Below are positions 1 to 8,113 of a stretch of DNA of 42,360 nt, one piece after another. The notes below the pieces were generated by a model that made no database searches, was not told the DNA's origin, and worked only from the letters and a program-made list of their open reading frames with translations. Origin of the DNA: Anaerolineae bacterium (lineage in GTDB: Bacteria > Chloroflexota > Anaerolineae > Aggregatilineales > Phototrophicaceae); NCBI GenBank assembly GCA_022822545.1, contig JAJEBE010000044.1, positions 1 through 42,360 on the forward strand, written 5' to 3'. The stretch's first letter is position 1. Each line of letters starts with the position of its first letter. A program made the translations under genes and the position numbers.

Positions 1-900
1 ATGTGACTCACGGACCGCTGGCAACGGCGTTCTCGCCCACCGACAAGGCAACCTTGTCAGTTGAAACGCCAGAGATTGCCCAAACTGACGTGCCCGAGAC
101 CGCCATCGCAGTTGACAGGTTGACATCGACGATGGAGTCAACGCTCGCTCTGACGGCGACGCCAGATACCCGCGCTACTGAAGTGGGTGCCACTGGTGAA
201 CCGGCGGCAACGGCTATCTCGCGCGCAGTTGATGAGACGCCGACCAGTACCCCTAGGGCTGCGCCAACGCAGATTTCAACCCCGATTAAGCGAATCAGAT
301 CACTGGATGACTTCTTGCTGCAACTATACAGAAGAACTGTCGGCCGTCCGTCGCGTCCGCCAACTGTATCGGTCCAGACACAGGCTCCGGAGGCCACAAC
401 AACTACCACTGCAATCCAGCCCGTTACTGCGACCCGGAGCGAAACCAGCGTTGCAACAGTGACAGCTACGGAGATTGTCGATCCGGTCAAAACGACGGCG
501 CCCGCTACAATTGCGCCAGCGACGACAACGCAAGCCGCCGAGTCCATCACTCCGACATTGACGCGCACCACTATTTCGCTCACCAGGCGCGTCGCCGATG
601 TTGATGTGACTCACGGACCGCTGGCAACGGCGTTCTCGCCCACCGACGAGGCAACCTTGCCAACTGAAACGCCAGAGATTGCGCAAACCGACGCGCCGGT
701 AACCGCAACCGACATCGCGATGGATGCTCTGACAGCAATGCCAACTGCCCGCGCTACTGAAATGGATGCGACTCACGAACCGGTGGAAGCGACCATCTCG
801 CCCACAGTCGGTGGGATTGCCCAAACAGAGGCGCCCGAGACCGCCATCGCAGTTGGCAGGTTGACATCGACGATGGAGTCAACGCTCGCGGACGCAGCCA
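1..900 (+). repeat. Degenerate internal direct repeats in the stalk-coding region
   Basis: Bases 3-100 recur at about 606-700 with only scattered differences (both begin gtgactcacggaccgctgg). Bases 81-150 recur at about 820-890 (shared core gttgacatcgacgatggagt, differing just upstream). Shorter matches (cgcgctactgaa) sit at about 171 and 750. The repeats keep the reading frame, so they expand the Thr-rich stalk. Confidence 0.8.
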
Positions 901-1841
901 CGCCGGCTGCGATTGAAACTGGCGTACTGGAGACACAGGATCTGACGGCGACTACGACTGTGATGCCAACGACGATCGTGATGCCGGCAACTGCTAGCGC
1001 GGAGAGCGCAACGCCTACGGACGAACCAGCAACGTCCGCAGCGACTTTTGTGCTGCCGACTCTGGCGCCCGAAGCGACGCATGAGCGTCCGACCGCCACC
1101 GCCGAGTCTTTCACGCCTCCGGCCGTGATCATCGCTACGGATGCCAGCCCGTTACCGGTCACCGCAACGGCGATGCCGAGCCCAACTGCCAGGCCTAGCG
1201 CCACCGACCCGCCTACTGCATTGCCCGCCGTGCTCGCTTACCTGATCGCGACGCCGACTGCCTATGACAGCAGGACGACGGATTTGGAGCCGACCTGCAA
1301 AGTCCGCCAGGATTGGGCGCCTTACGAAGTGCAGTTTGGCGATACGCTTCTCGCTCTGGCCTTGGCAGCTGACACCGACCTCATCACACTGCGGGAGGCC
1401 AATTGCCTGAGTCCGGTCAGCGGCATACTGGCCGGCGATACCATCGTCGTACCGTTAACGGCGGACCTGCCTTTGACGATGCCCGAACCGGTTTTCCCGC
1501 CAGCTACGCAGGAATACCGGCCCGGCGGCTGCGCCTCGGCTGACGCGCAGATTCAAAGTCCATTGCCCGGCGCGGAGCTCAGCGGCATCTTTGCGGTTTC
1601 AGGTCAGGCCACCGTGCCCGAGGGCGGCAGTTATGAAATATCGGTCATGCCCGCCTGGTCCGATGCCTTCCACAAACTGCTGGAAATAGACATCTCGGTG
1701 GACGACAATGTGATTGGCTTGGTGAACAGCGAGATCTTTGGCCCGGGTCTCCAGCGCCTCCGGTTAGCGCTGGTCGACAAAGACGGCACACGCTTGGAAG
1801 ACAGCGTTTGTGAAGTGCCTGTCGTTTTCCTGCCGCCTTAG
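1..1841 (+). CDS. Thr/Pro/Ala-rich repeat protein with LysM domain (5' truncated by window)
   Basis: The reading frame is open from the first base, so the N-terminus lies outside the window; the GTG at base 3 is an internal Val codon, as the second repeat copy (bases 606 on) shows. About the first 420 visible residues are low-complexity Thr/Ala/Pro/Glu sequence with degenerate repeats. They are followed by a LysM-like module (roughly residues 435-490, containing VQFGDTLLALA and LAGDTIVVP) and a C-terminal beta-rich, Ig-like segment ending at residue 612. LysM modules bind N-acetylglucosamine polymers such as peptidoglycan, so this is probably an exported wall-associated protein with a long flexible stalk. 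The stop lies 17 bases before the LCP-family ATG, suggesting an operon. Exact role unknown. Confidence 0.75.
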   Translation, partial: VTHGPLATAFSPTDKATLSVETPEIAQTDVPETAIAVDRLTSTMESTLALTATPDTRATEVGATGEPAATAISRAVDETPTSTPRAAPTQISTPIKRIRSLDDFLLQLYRRTVGRPSRPPTVSVQTQAPEATTTTTAIQPVTATRSETSVATVTATEIVDPVKTTAPATIAPATTTQAAESITPTLTRTTISLTRRVADVDVTHGPLATAFSPTDEATLPTETPEIAQTDAPVTATDIAMDALTAMPTARATEMDATHEPVEATISPTVGGIAQTEAPETAIAVGRLTSTMESTLADAATPAAIETGVLETQDLTATTTVMPTTIVMPATASAESATPTDEPATSAATFVLPTLAPEATHERPTATAESFTPPAVIIATDASPLPVTATAMPSPTARPSATDPPTALPAVLAYLIATPTAYDSRTTDLEPTCKVRQDWAPYEVQFGDTLLALALAADTDLITLREANCLSPVSGILAGDTIVVPLTADLPLTMPEPVFPPATQEYRPGGCASADAQIQSPLPGAELSGIFAVSGQATVPEGGSYEISVMPAWSDAFHKLLEIDISVDDNVIGLVNSEIFGPGLQRLRLALVDKDGTRLEDSVCEVPVVFLPP

Positions 1842-1858
1842 AGGAGACTAGCCATTTG

Positions 1859-3436
1859 ATGAAGAACATGGGCGCATTGTTCAGTTCCATCCTCAGCTTG
1901 CTGAATCGCATAGCCAAGCTGGCGCTTTACAGCCTGCTCGCTCTCCTGATGATCGCGCTGGCCTGGACTGCTTTGCAGTTGGCATCCCTTTCTCGCGATG
2001 ACGAGCAAATGCAGGGCACATTTGAAGCGCGCCGAGGGAGCTATGCGCAGACCGCGACCGCTATCAGCGACGATGATGAGAACGCCAGCTTGCGCGCTGG
2101 CCCGCGTGATGTGCTCATGCAGCACAATAAAAATACCGACCCGCTGGCTGCCACACTGCCAGGACCGGCCGAAAGCGTCGCCGAAACGCCTCCGCCCGAT
2201 GATTTCGACCTGCCCAAACTCTTGGTGCCGCTGGATCCTGACGAGGGCAAGTGGCTCGCTGGAACGCGCGTCCCGACCCGTGTGCCCCCCGTCATTCGCG
2301 AGCATCGTCTGATCAACATCATGTTTCTGGGCAGCGATGAAGAATTGACCGACGACGATTTCATAAGAACGGACACCATGATCATCGTCTCGCTCAATGT
2401 TGAAACCGGCTCGGTAGCCATGCTAAGCCTGCCGCGGGACCTGCTCGTCTATATCCCCAGCGGCAGGATGGGACGCCTGAACACCGCTTATGGCATTGGC
2501 GAAAACCTCAGTTGGGAGCCTGGCGGCGGCTTCGGCTTGCTGCGGCAAACGCTCTTCTACAATTTCGGCATCAATGTACACTACCATGCTCGCGTGAATT
2601 TCTCCGGCTTTGAAGCGGTTATCGACCGCCTTGGCGGCATTGATATCGCCGTCGATTGCGCCTATCGCGATCTCTACCCGGTGTCGAACGGCGACTATCG
2701 CTGGCGTACCTTGCCCGCCGGTTATTACACCTTTAATGGCTTCGACGCCCTCTGGTACGCTCGGACGAGAAAGTACACCGACGATTTCGACCGCGGCCGG
2801 CGGCATCAGCAGATCCTGCGCGCTATTTGGCGCAAGGCGCGCCAGCAAGGATTGCTCGCGACCCTACCCGGCCTCTGGTCCGAGTTGACCCAAGTCGTGC
2901 ATACCGATATGCCCTTTGATATGATGTTGCGTTTGCTGCCTCTGGTGCTTGACCTCGATCTTGGCCAGGTGGAAAACCTGACGCTGAAGAAGAACTTCCA
3001 TACCACGGAATGGATTATGCCGAGCGGCGCCGAAGTTCAAGTCCCCAACGCCGAAGTGATCGCCGCTCTCATGCAGGACTTTTACCTGCCGCCGCCGGCA
3101 AATCAACTCGCGCTGACCGGACCTTCCATCGCCGTGTACAACGCATCCGATGTAGCCGACATGGATATCGTCGCGACGCAACGGCTGCGCTGGGATGGCT
3201 ACAATGCCATCGCGCTCGGGAGTTATGAGGAAGGCGTCGCCTATCCTTCAAGTCAGTTGACGGACTACATCGTGACGGAGAAGGGCAGCCTGACCAGCCG
3301 GATCCTCCGCGCCCTTAATATGGCGGAAGAGCAGGTGAAACGAAACGCCCGCGCCGACCGCGACTACGATTACGAAGTCGTCATAGGGCAAGATTATGAA
3401 TCATGCACCTACGGCGTTCTCCCTCTTGATGACTGA
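1859..3436 (+). CDS. LytR-CpsA-Psr (LCP) family protein
   Basis: LCP enzymes transfer glycopolymers from a polyprenyl-phosphate carrier to the cell wall (or related envelope acceptors) on the outer face of the membrane. The protein has a single N-terminal membrane segment (residues about 15-43), an acidic linker, then the LCP domain from about residue 150. Visible hallmarks are RTDTM (about 171), LPRDLLVYIP (about 192-201), the ARTRKYTDDFDRGRR stretch (about 302-316) and following QQ residues, all matching the conserved Arg/Asp polyprenyl-phosphate pocket. A LytR_C-type C-terminal domain follows (IAVYNASDVADMD). GAGGAG at 1842-1847 fits ATG 1859; a TTG directly before it (1856) is an alternative start. 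It lies directly downstream of the LysM stalk protein. Confidence 0.88.
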   Translation: MKNMGALFSSILSLLNRIAKLALYSLLALLMIALAWTALQLASLSRDDEQMQGTFEARRGSYAQTATAISDDDENASLRAGPRDVLMQHNKNTDPLAATLPGPAESVAETPPPDDFDLPKLLVPLDPDEGKWLAGTRVPTRVPPVIREHRLINIMFLGSDEELTDDDFIRTDTMIIVSLNVETGSVAMLSLPRDLLVYIPSGRMGRLNTAYGIGENLSWEPGGGFGLLRQTLFYNFGINVHYHARVNFSGFEAVIDRLGGIDIAVDCAYRDLYPVSNGDYRWRTLPAGYYTFNGFDALWYARTRKYTDDFDRGRRHQQILRAIWRKARQQGLLATLPGLWSELTQVVHTDMPFDMMLRLLPLVLDLDLGQVENLTLKKNFHTTEWIMPSGAEVQVPNAEVIAALMQDFYLPPPANQLALTGPSIAVYNASDVADMDIVATQRLRWDGYNAIALGSYEEGVAYPSSQLTDYIVTEKGSLTSRILRALNMAEEQVKRNARADRDYDYEVVIGQDYESCTYGVLPLDD

Positions 3437-3539
3437 TTTAGAGACAATCCCTAAACCCGCTAGTCACTCGCGAGCGATAAGCGTCCGATGTTTCCGCTCG
3501 CTGGCAGTCAAATGTCTTGTTGCTAGCAATCACGGAGAA

Positions 3540-3558
3540 ATGTGCTATAATACTAACA
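3540..3558 (+). promoter_or_regulatory. Extended -10 promoter of tRNA-Pro
   Basis: TGCTATAAT at 3543-3551 is a perfect TATAAT (3546-3551) preceded by the TGn extension. No good -35 is found at 17 bases, which is usual for extended -10 promoters. Predicted start is near 3558, a few bases before the mature tRNA 5' end. Confidence 0.7.
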
Positions 3559-3561
3559 ATG

Positions 3562-3636
3562 CGGGGTATGGCGCAGTCCGGCTAGCGCGCTTGCATGGGG
3601 TGTAAGAGGTCCCCGGTTCGAATCCGGGTACCCCGA
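3562..3636 (+). tRNA. tRNA-Pro (anticodon GGG)
   Basis: Folds as a cloverleaf: acceptor CGGGGTA pairs with TACCCCG, D-arm GCGCAGTCCGGCTAGCGC, anticodon stem CTTGC/GTAAG around loop ATGGGGT giving anticodon GGG, and T-arm CCCGG-TTCGAAT-CCGGG. Discriminator A; the 3' CCA is not encoded. It reads CCC/CCU proline codons. Confidence 0.96.
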
Positions 3637-3648
3637 CTGGAGTCAGAC

Positions 3649-3676
3649 GGGCTCACCATTCGGTGAGTCTTTTGTT
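3649..3676 (+). terminator. Rho-independent terminator after tRNA-Pro
   Basis: Stem gctcacc (3651-3657), loop attc, ggtgagt (3662-3668), followed by a T-rich tract tcttttgttt. It lies 15 bases after the tRNA and about 35 bases before the selD start. Confidence 0.7.
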
Positions 3677-3708
3677 TCTCGGCTCACTCAAGTAGAAAGG
3701 GCGAGCAA

Positions 3709-4770
3709 ATGCAGGAAGCGACTATAAAGCTGACGTCGTTGGCAAGCTGCGCCGGTTGAGCGTCCAAGCTCAGTCCGAGCGAACTGGCGCAAGTCTTGCG
3801 CCCCTTAAGCGATACATTTCCCGGAGCAAGTTACCCGCAGGTATTAGTCGGCCTATCCGAGCCAGACGACGCCGCTGTTTACGCCGTTGACGAGGAACGC
3901 GCCATCATCTCCACCGCTGATTTTTTCCCGCCCGTGGTGGATGATCCTTACAACTTCGGCGCGATCGCGGCCGCCAACGCCCTTAGCGATGTTTACGCCA
4001 TGGGCGGCCGGCCTTTGATGGCGATCAATTTGGTGGCTTATCCCGACGATCTGGACAAGAGCATCCTGGCGGAGATGCTACGCGGCGGAGCGGAAAAAGT
4101 GCGGGAGGCGGGCGCGGTCATCGCCGGCGGCCATTCGATCACCGATGCCGAACCGAAGTACGGCTTGTCCGTAACCGGCGAGGCGAAGGTGGACAGTATC
4201 ATCCGCAAATCCGGCGCCCGCCCCGGCGACCGGCTCATCTTGACCAAGGCGCTCGGGACCGGCGTGGTCACAACGGCGCTGAAACGAGAGATAGCGCCAA
4301 GCGGCATAATCCAGCAGGCGGTGGAATCCATGGCGCATCTGAATCGCGTCGCCTCAGAATTGGCGCTTGAGTATGGACTGCGCTCGATGACCGATATCAC
4401 CGGTTTTGGGTTGATAGGGCATGCCTTGGAAATGGCGCGGCTGAGCGGCGTCGATTTTGTCATCGACTTCGAAAAGATCAGGTTGTTGCCCGGCGCCGAG
4501 GCCTTTGCGAAGCAGGGCGTGTTTCCTGGCGGCATGGCGCGCAACCTGGAATATTTCGCGCAGTGGGTTGATACGAATGGCCAATTGCCGGAGTACGCGC
4601 AGGGCTTGCTCTATGACCCGCAGACATCGGGCGGCCTGCTGATGGCGGTGGCAGAGGAGCAGACCAACGCAATTCTCGCCGATCTGCGGGCGGGCGGCGA
4701 AAATGCCTTCGCGCTTGGTGCGGTTGTCGCCGGTTCTGGCAAGCTGAAAGTGTCTGCCGGCGCGGGTTAG
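3709..4770 (+). CDS. selD: Selenide, water dikinase SelD; probable selenoprotein (UGA at codon 17 read as Sec)
   Basis: SelD makes selenophosphate, the selenium donor for selenocysteine and selenouridine synthesis, from ATP and selenide. From ATG 3709 (purine-rich agaaagggcgag upstream) the frame reads MQEATIKLTSLASCAG, then TGA at 3757-3759, then ASKLSPSELAQVLRPL and straight on into an unmistakable SelD body with no other stop. The UGA falls at residue 17 and is followed by Lys at residue 20, the same numbers as the catalytic Cys17 and Lys20 of E. coli SelD, so Sec17 is the natural reading. Total 353 residues. Without recoding, an annotator would start at TTG 3796 and lose the catalytic N-terminus. 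Body motifs include ADFFPPVVDDPYNFG and the GGHS/glycine-rich segments. The 3' end overlaps the convergent synthase gene by 4 bases. selA, selB and tRNA-Sec are not in the window. Confidence 0.93.
3768..3802 (+). promoter_or_regulatory. Candidate bacterial SECIS hairpin(s) downstream of the selD UGA
   Basis: Two stem-loops follow the in-frame UGA. The proximal one pairs GCTC (3768-3771) with GAGC (3777-3780) around loop AGTCC, extended by CCA/TGG after an internal loop. The distal one is a perfect 7-bp stem GGCGCAA (3786-3792) / TTGCGCC (3796-3802) around loop GTC, its G about 34 bases after the UGA. Both apices present a G-U, the feature SelB recognises in E. coli fdhF. Which one acts cannot be decided by eye. 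Confidence 0.6.
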
Positions 4771-5966
4771 GCGGGCGTCGTTTGCGGAATCAGGTCGAGG
4801 TTCTTGCCTACTTTTTCAAAGGCGACCAGCGCGCGATCGAGATGAGGCTGCCGATGGGTCGCTATGTAGCTGGTCCGTAACAAACCCTGGTTGGGCGGCG
4901 TAGCGGGAGGCACGACCGGGTTGGTGTAAACGCCCTCTTCAATGAGCGCCATCCAGGTGAGGCTGGTGCGGTATTTCTCGCCGATCTTGACGGGAATAAT
5001 GGGTGTCTGGCTGTTGAAGGTATCGTAACCCAGGCGCTTTAGCCCATTGCGCATATACTCGGCGTTTTGCCAGACTTGCTGGACATGCTTGGGTTCGTTT
5101 TCGATAATATCGAGCGCGGCCAAGACGGCGGCGAGATTGGGCGCGGGCAAGGCGGCGGAGAATATCAGCGAGCGCGCGTGGTGCTGAATGTAGTGAATGA
5201 CATCGGCTGAGCCGGCGATGAAACCGCCGATCGAGGCGAAGCTCTTGCTGAATGTGCCCATGATCAAGTCAACCTGGTCGGTCAGGCCGAAGTGCGCCGA
5301 TGTGCCGCGGCCGCCGCCGGCGACGCCGATGCCGTGCGCGTCATCAACCAGCAGGCGCGCGCCATGCGCTTTGCAGATCTCGACGATCTGCGGCAGCAGC
5401 GCGAAGTCGCCACCCATACTGTAGACGCCGTCCACGATGACGAGCTTGCCGGCGTCCTCCGGCACTCGGCTGAGGACGCGCTCCAGGTCGTCCATATCGT
5501 TGTGTTTGAAGCGCTTGAGAGTGCCGCGGGACATAAAGACGCCATCAACCAGGCTGGCGTGCGCGTCTTTATCCAGGATGGCGACATCGTTCTTGTTCAG
5601 CAAGGCAGACACAGTGCCGAGATTGGTTTGATAACCGGTGGAAAAGACAAGCGCGGCTTCCTTGCCCACGAACTCGGCGAGACGACGATCGGCTTCCAGA
5701 TGCAATTCGAGTGTTCCGTTGAGGAAACGGGAGCCGGTGACACTGGTGCCGAATTCGCGCGTGGCTTCAATGGCGGCGTGCTGTACACGCTCGTCGGTGG
5801 TCAAGCCGAGATAGTTGTTGGAGCCGAGCATCACCACCTCTTTGCCTTCAAAGGTGGCGGTTGTGCCTTCGGAATCGCTCAGGGCGCGGAAGAATGGGTA
5901 GACGCCCATCTCCATCGCCTCTCTGGCGAGAGTGAAGCCGGAAAGCTTGTCGTATAGATCAGCCAA
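4767..5966 (-). CDS. Alpha-oxoamine synthase, serine palmitoyltransferase-like (PLP)
   Basis: PLP fold-type I enzymes of this family condense an amino acid with an acyl-CoA and release CO2 (serine palmitoyltransferase, BioF, Kbl, HemA). From TTG 5966 (AGGAG at 5977-5973, about 6 bases away) the protein is 399 residues. Visible are DAHAS (His137, stacking on PLP), VDDAHGIGV (Asp208/His211) and the Schiff-base Lys241 in GTFSKSFASIGGF. The N-terminal GVYPFFRAL, MLGSNNYLGLTTDERV and C-terminal EEGVYTNPVVPPATPP plus RTSYIATH resemble Bacteroides-type serine palmitoyltransferases more than BioF or Kbl, and no biotin or threonine-degradation genes are nearby. Substrate is therefore inferred: sphingoid base or another 3-ketoamine lipid. 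An upstream in-frame ATG at 6155 has no ribosome site or family support. Confidence 0.8.
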   Translation of the reverse strand: MADLYDKLSGFTLAREAMEMGVYPFFRALSDSEGTTATFEGKEVVMLGSNNYLGLTTDERVQHAAIEATREFGTSVTGSRFLNGTLELHLEADRRLAEFVGKEAALVFSTGYQTNLGTVSALLNKNDVAILDKDAHASLVDGVFMSRGTLKRFKHNDMDDLERVLSRVPEDAGKLVIVDGVYSMGGDFALLPQIVEICKAHGARLLVDDAHGIGVAGGGRGTSAHFGLTDQVDLIMGTFSKSFASIGGFIAGSADVIHYIQHHARSLIFSAALPAPNLAAVLAALDIIENEPKHVQQVWQNAEYMRNGLKRLGYDTFNSQTPIIPVKIGEKYRTSLTWMALIEEGVYTNPVVPPATPPNQGLLRTSYIATHRQPHLDRALVAFEKVGKNLDLIPQTTPA

Positions 5967-6421
5967 TGTTGTCTCCTGAAAAGCGTTCTCGGCAATAGGG
6001 TTCGACCACCGCGCTCGTCGCGATAGACAGTGGCCCATCCCGGGGCGGAAATATCCGCCTGCGCGAATGTGACAAATTATGACGTTACACCGTGCAGAGT
6101 CTATCAGCAGGCATAGCCTTGTACAATGCGCAGTTGAAATGTTGAAGGATTGCAAGCCTTGAAACGGGTCGCAGCCTGAAGAACATTAAGATTGAAGACA
6201 GGGGACGACCGAAATGTTGCCTCCACAAGACTTGCCGATACGCAATGACAAGGGCTGATAATTGCCCCCGCGACACAGACGGCTAAGACTTACAAGAGTC
6301 GTTGCAGGGGATTTCAAAATATAGCGGCATAGGTCTTGCCGCAAAGAATACCGACTTGCGTATTTTGCAGGCGCAGGTGTAGAATGTTGGAGCGTTGTGG
6401 ATTATTAGCACGGAGCGCGGC
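5967..6421. other. 455-base divergent intergenic region
   Basis: No gene is supported here. It separates the minus-strand synthase from the plus-strand small membrane protein. It holds a GC-rich inverted repeat (GGCGGA-AATA-TCCGCC, 6044-6059) about 80 bases upstream of the synthase start, possibly a hairpin or operator, and a candidate plus-strand promoter at 6356-6385. Confidence 0.5.
6356..6385 (+). promoter_or_regulatory. Candidate promoter of small membrane protein gene
   Basis: TTGCGT (6356-6361), an 18-base spacer and TAGAAT (6380-6385), ending 36 bases before the ATG at 6422. Confidence 0.5.
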
Positions 6422-6670
6422 ATGTCTAGTTTGACTATTCGCAGGTTGATTGTCTGGGTTGTTTCGATGGTGTTAGGTTTGATTGTCGGGTACGGCATCA
6501 TCACCATCGGATTTGATTTGTTGCCGCTTTTCAGCGCGGTGCAGACGCCTCAAGGCGTGTCGATTGAAGAATACGGCATACAGTATTATCTGTTCACATC
6601 GATTCCGATTGGCCTGGTCTTCGTGATTTGGCTGGACGCTTTCATGGACACGCGGATTTTGCCCGACTAG
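6422..6670 (+). CDS. Small two-helix membrane protein, function unknown
   Basis: 82 residues starting MSSLTIRRLIVWV, with GGAG (6412-6415) 6 bases before the ATG. Two hydrophobic segments are visible (about residues 8-32 and 53-72) separated by a short loop containing PQGVSIEEYG; the C-terminus is short and acidic. I do not recognise the family. It has its own candidate promoter and a strong terminator, so it is probably a single-gene transcript. The frame could be extended upstream to a GTG at 6395, but the ribosome site favours 6422. Confidence 0.65.
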   Translation: MSSLTIRRLIVWVVSMVLGLIVGYGIITIGFDLLPLFSAVQTPQGVSIEEYGIQYYLFTSIPIGLVFVIWLDAFMDTRILPD

Positions 6671-6694
6671 CGTCAAGGGCAGTATAGAAAAGAG

Positions 6695-6720
6695 AAATCC
6701 ACCGCCGGGTGGATTTTTTG
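6695..6720 (+). terminator. Rho-independent terminator
   Basis: AAATCCACC (6695-6703), loop GCCG, GGTGGATTT (6708-6716) running into a T tract. It ends the small membrane protein transcript about 110 bases before the HMG-CoA reductase gene. Confidence 0.9.
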
Positions 6721-6826
6721 CGTATGGGATAGCCGGATCTGATTCGAGTCGCGGGGGGTGAGAATCTGAGAGCAATGGATACTTCGCTGATAGGTATTGC
6801 AAGCTGCTCGCTGATAGTTTTATAGC

Positions 6827-8113
6827 ATGATCGAAAAGGATTCGGCGCTGCAGCAATTCTACCGAAAACCGCTTGCCGAGCGACGCGCCATTGCCGCAGG
6901 GTGGGGCGAATTAAGCGCGGACGAGATCTCGGCGCTGCGGGATTCCGGCCTGTCTGAGGAACAGGCTGATCTTATGATCGAGAATGTCATCGGGCGCTAT
7001 AGCTTGCCTTTTGCGTTGGCGACCAATTTTCTTGTCAATGACCGCGATTATTTGATCCCGATGGTTATCGAGGAGCCGTCCGTGGTCGCGGCGTGCAGCT
7101 ATGCGGCCAAGCTGTTTCGGGTGGCCGGCGGCTTCACGGCGAGCAGCGATGAGCCGATCATGATCGGCCAGATGCAAGTGTTGGACTTGGGGAATCTTGA
7201 AGCAGCAATTGAAGGGATCCGCGCGAGTAAAGCAGAAATCCTTGCGAAGATCAATGATGGGGCGGGCAGCATCGTCAAGCGAGGCGGCGGCGCGCGCGAC
7301 CTTGAACTGCGCGAATTTAGCGATTCGCGGCTTGGCGAGATGCTGGTCGCGCATGTGCTCTTCGACACGCGGGACGCGATGGGCGCGAACGCGATAAACA
7401 GCGCGCTGGAGCGGGTCGCGCCCGAGATAGAGCGCATCAGCGGCGGGCGGGTGAATCTGCGGATCTTGAGCAATCTCAGCGACAGACGAAAGGCGCGCGC
7501 CGCCGGCGCGATTGAGGCGGAGTGGCTAGCGAGCGATCGCGCGAGTGGCGCGGAGGTTGTGGATGCGATACTAGAAGCGGCGGTTTTCGCCGAAATTGAT
7601 CCTTACCGGGCGGCGACGCATAACAAGGGTATCATGAACGGCATTGACGCCGTGATGCTGGCGACGGGAAATGACTGGCGGGCGGCGGAAGCTGGCGCTC
7701 ATGCTTACGCCGCGCGGGACGGGCATTACGCGAGTTTGACCAGGTGGTGGAAGGATGAAGGCGGCAATTTGCGCGGCGAGATTGAGTTGCCGCTGGCGGT
7801 CGGTATCGTAGGCGGCGCAACGCGGGTGCATGGCGGCGCGCGGGCGGCGCTGAAGATTCTCGGCGTCAAGTCAGCGCGCGAACTGGCGGAAGTGACGGCA
7901 GCGGTGGGCTTGGCGCAGAATTTCGCCGCCATCCGAGCCTTGGCGACCGATGGCATCCAACGCGGCCATATGCGGCTCCACGCGCGGCAGTTGGCAATGG
8001 CGGCGGGGGCCGCGACCGATGAGGTGCCGGCTGTTGTGGATCGCATGATTGATGAAGGCAATATCCGCCTGGAGTATGCCAAAGAGATCTTGAAGCAAGG
8101 AAAGCGAGGATGA
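6827..8113 (+). CDS. Hydroxymethylglutaryl-CoA reductase, class II
   Basis: Catalyses the four-electron reduction of HMG-CoA to mevalonate in the cytoplasm (or the reverse in mevalonate degraders). At 428 residues it matches the Pseudomonas mevalonii class II enzyme almost position for position: Glu83 in IEEPSVVAA, Lys267 in THNKGIMNG, Asp283 in GNDWRA and His381 in RGHMRLHAR. The dimerisation motif ENVIG is at 52-56 and the cofactor-domain motif DAMGANAIN at 183-191. With HMG-CoA synthase next door and mevalonate kinase elsewhere in the window, the role is biosynthetic. ATG 6827 is preceded by an in-frame stop and shows no Shine-Dalgarno sequence, so it may be translated from a very short leader. 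The 3' end overlaps the next ATG by 4 bases (ATGA), showing translational coupling. NADH versus NADPH preference cannot be read with certainty. Confidence 0.96.
   Translation: MIEKDSALQQFYRKPLAERRAIAAGWGELSADEISALRDSGLSEEQADLMIENVIGRYSLPFALATNFLVNDRDYLIPMVIEEPSVVAACSYAAKLFRVAGGFTASSDEPIMIGQMQVLDLGNLEAAIEGIRASKAEILAKINDGAGSIVKRGGGARDLELREFSDSRLGEMLVAHVLFDTRDAMGANAINSALERVAPEIERISGGRVNLRILSNLSDRRKARAAGAIEAEWLASDRASGAEVVDAILEAAVFAEIDPYRAATHNKGIMNGIDAVMLATGNDWRAAEAGAHAYAARDGHYASLTRWWKDEGGNLRGEIELPLAVGIVGGATRVHGGARAALKILGVKSARELAEVTAAVGLAQNFAAIRALATDGIQRGHMRLHARQLAMAAGAATDEVPAVVDRMIDEGNIRLEYAKEILKQGKRG

Noticed and set aside
8..824. Long minus-strand open frames opposite the Thr-rich protein
   Set aside because: They are mirror effects of the biased, repeat-rich coding strand; their translations look like low-complexity Val/Ser/Arg sequence.
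3796..4770. selD as a shorter gene starting at TTG 3796
   Set aside because: The frame continues upstream through a single TGA with clear SelD sequence on both sides, and the TTG lies inside the distal hairpin.
5967..6155. N-terminal extension of the alpha-oxoamine synthase
   Set aside because: The extra 63 codons have no family match; TTG 5966 has a good AGGAG at the right distance.
6797..6826. TTGCAA-N18-TATAGC as the HMG-CoA reductase promoter
   Set aside because: The -10 would abut the ATG, placing the transcript start inside the gene.
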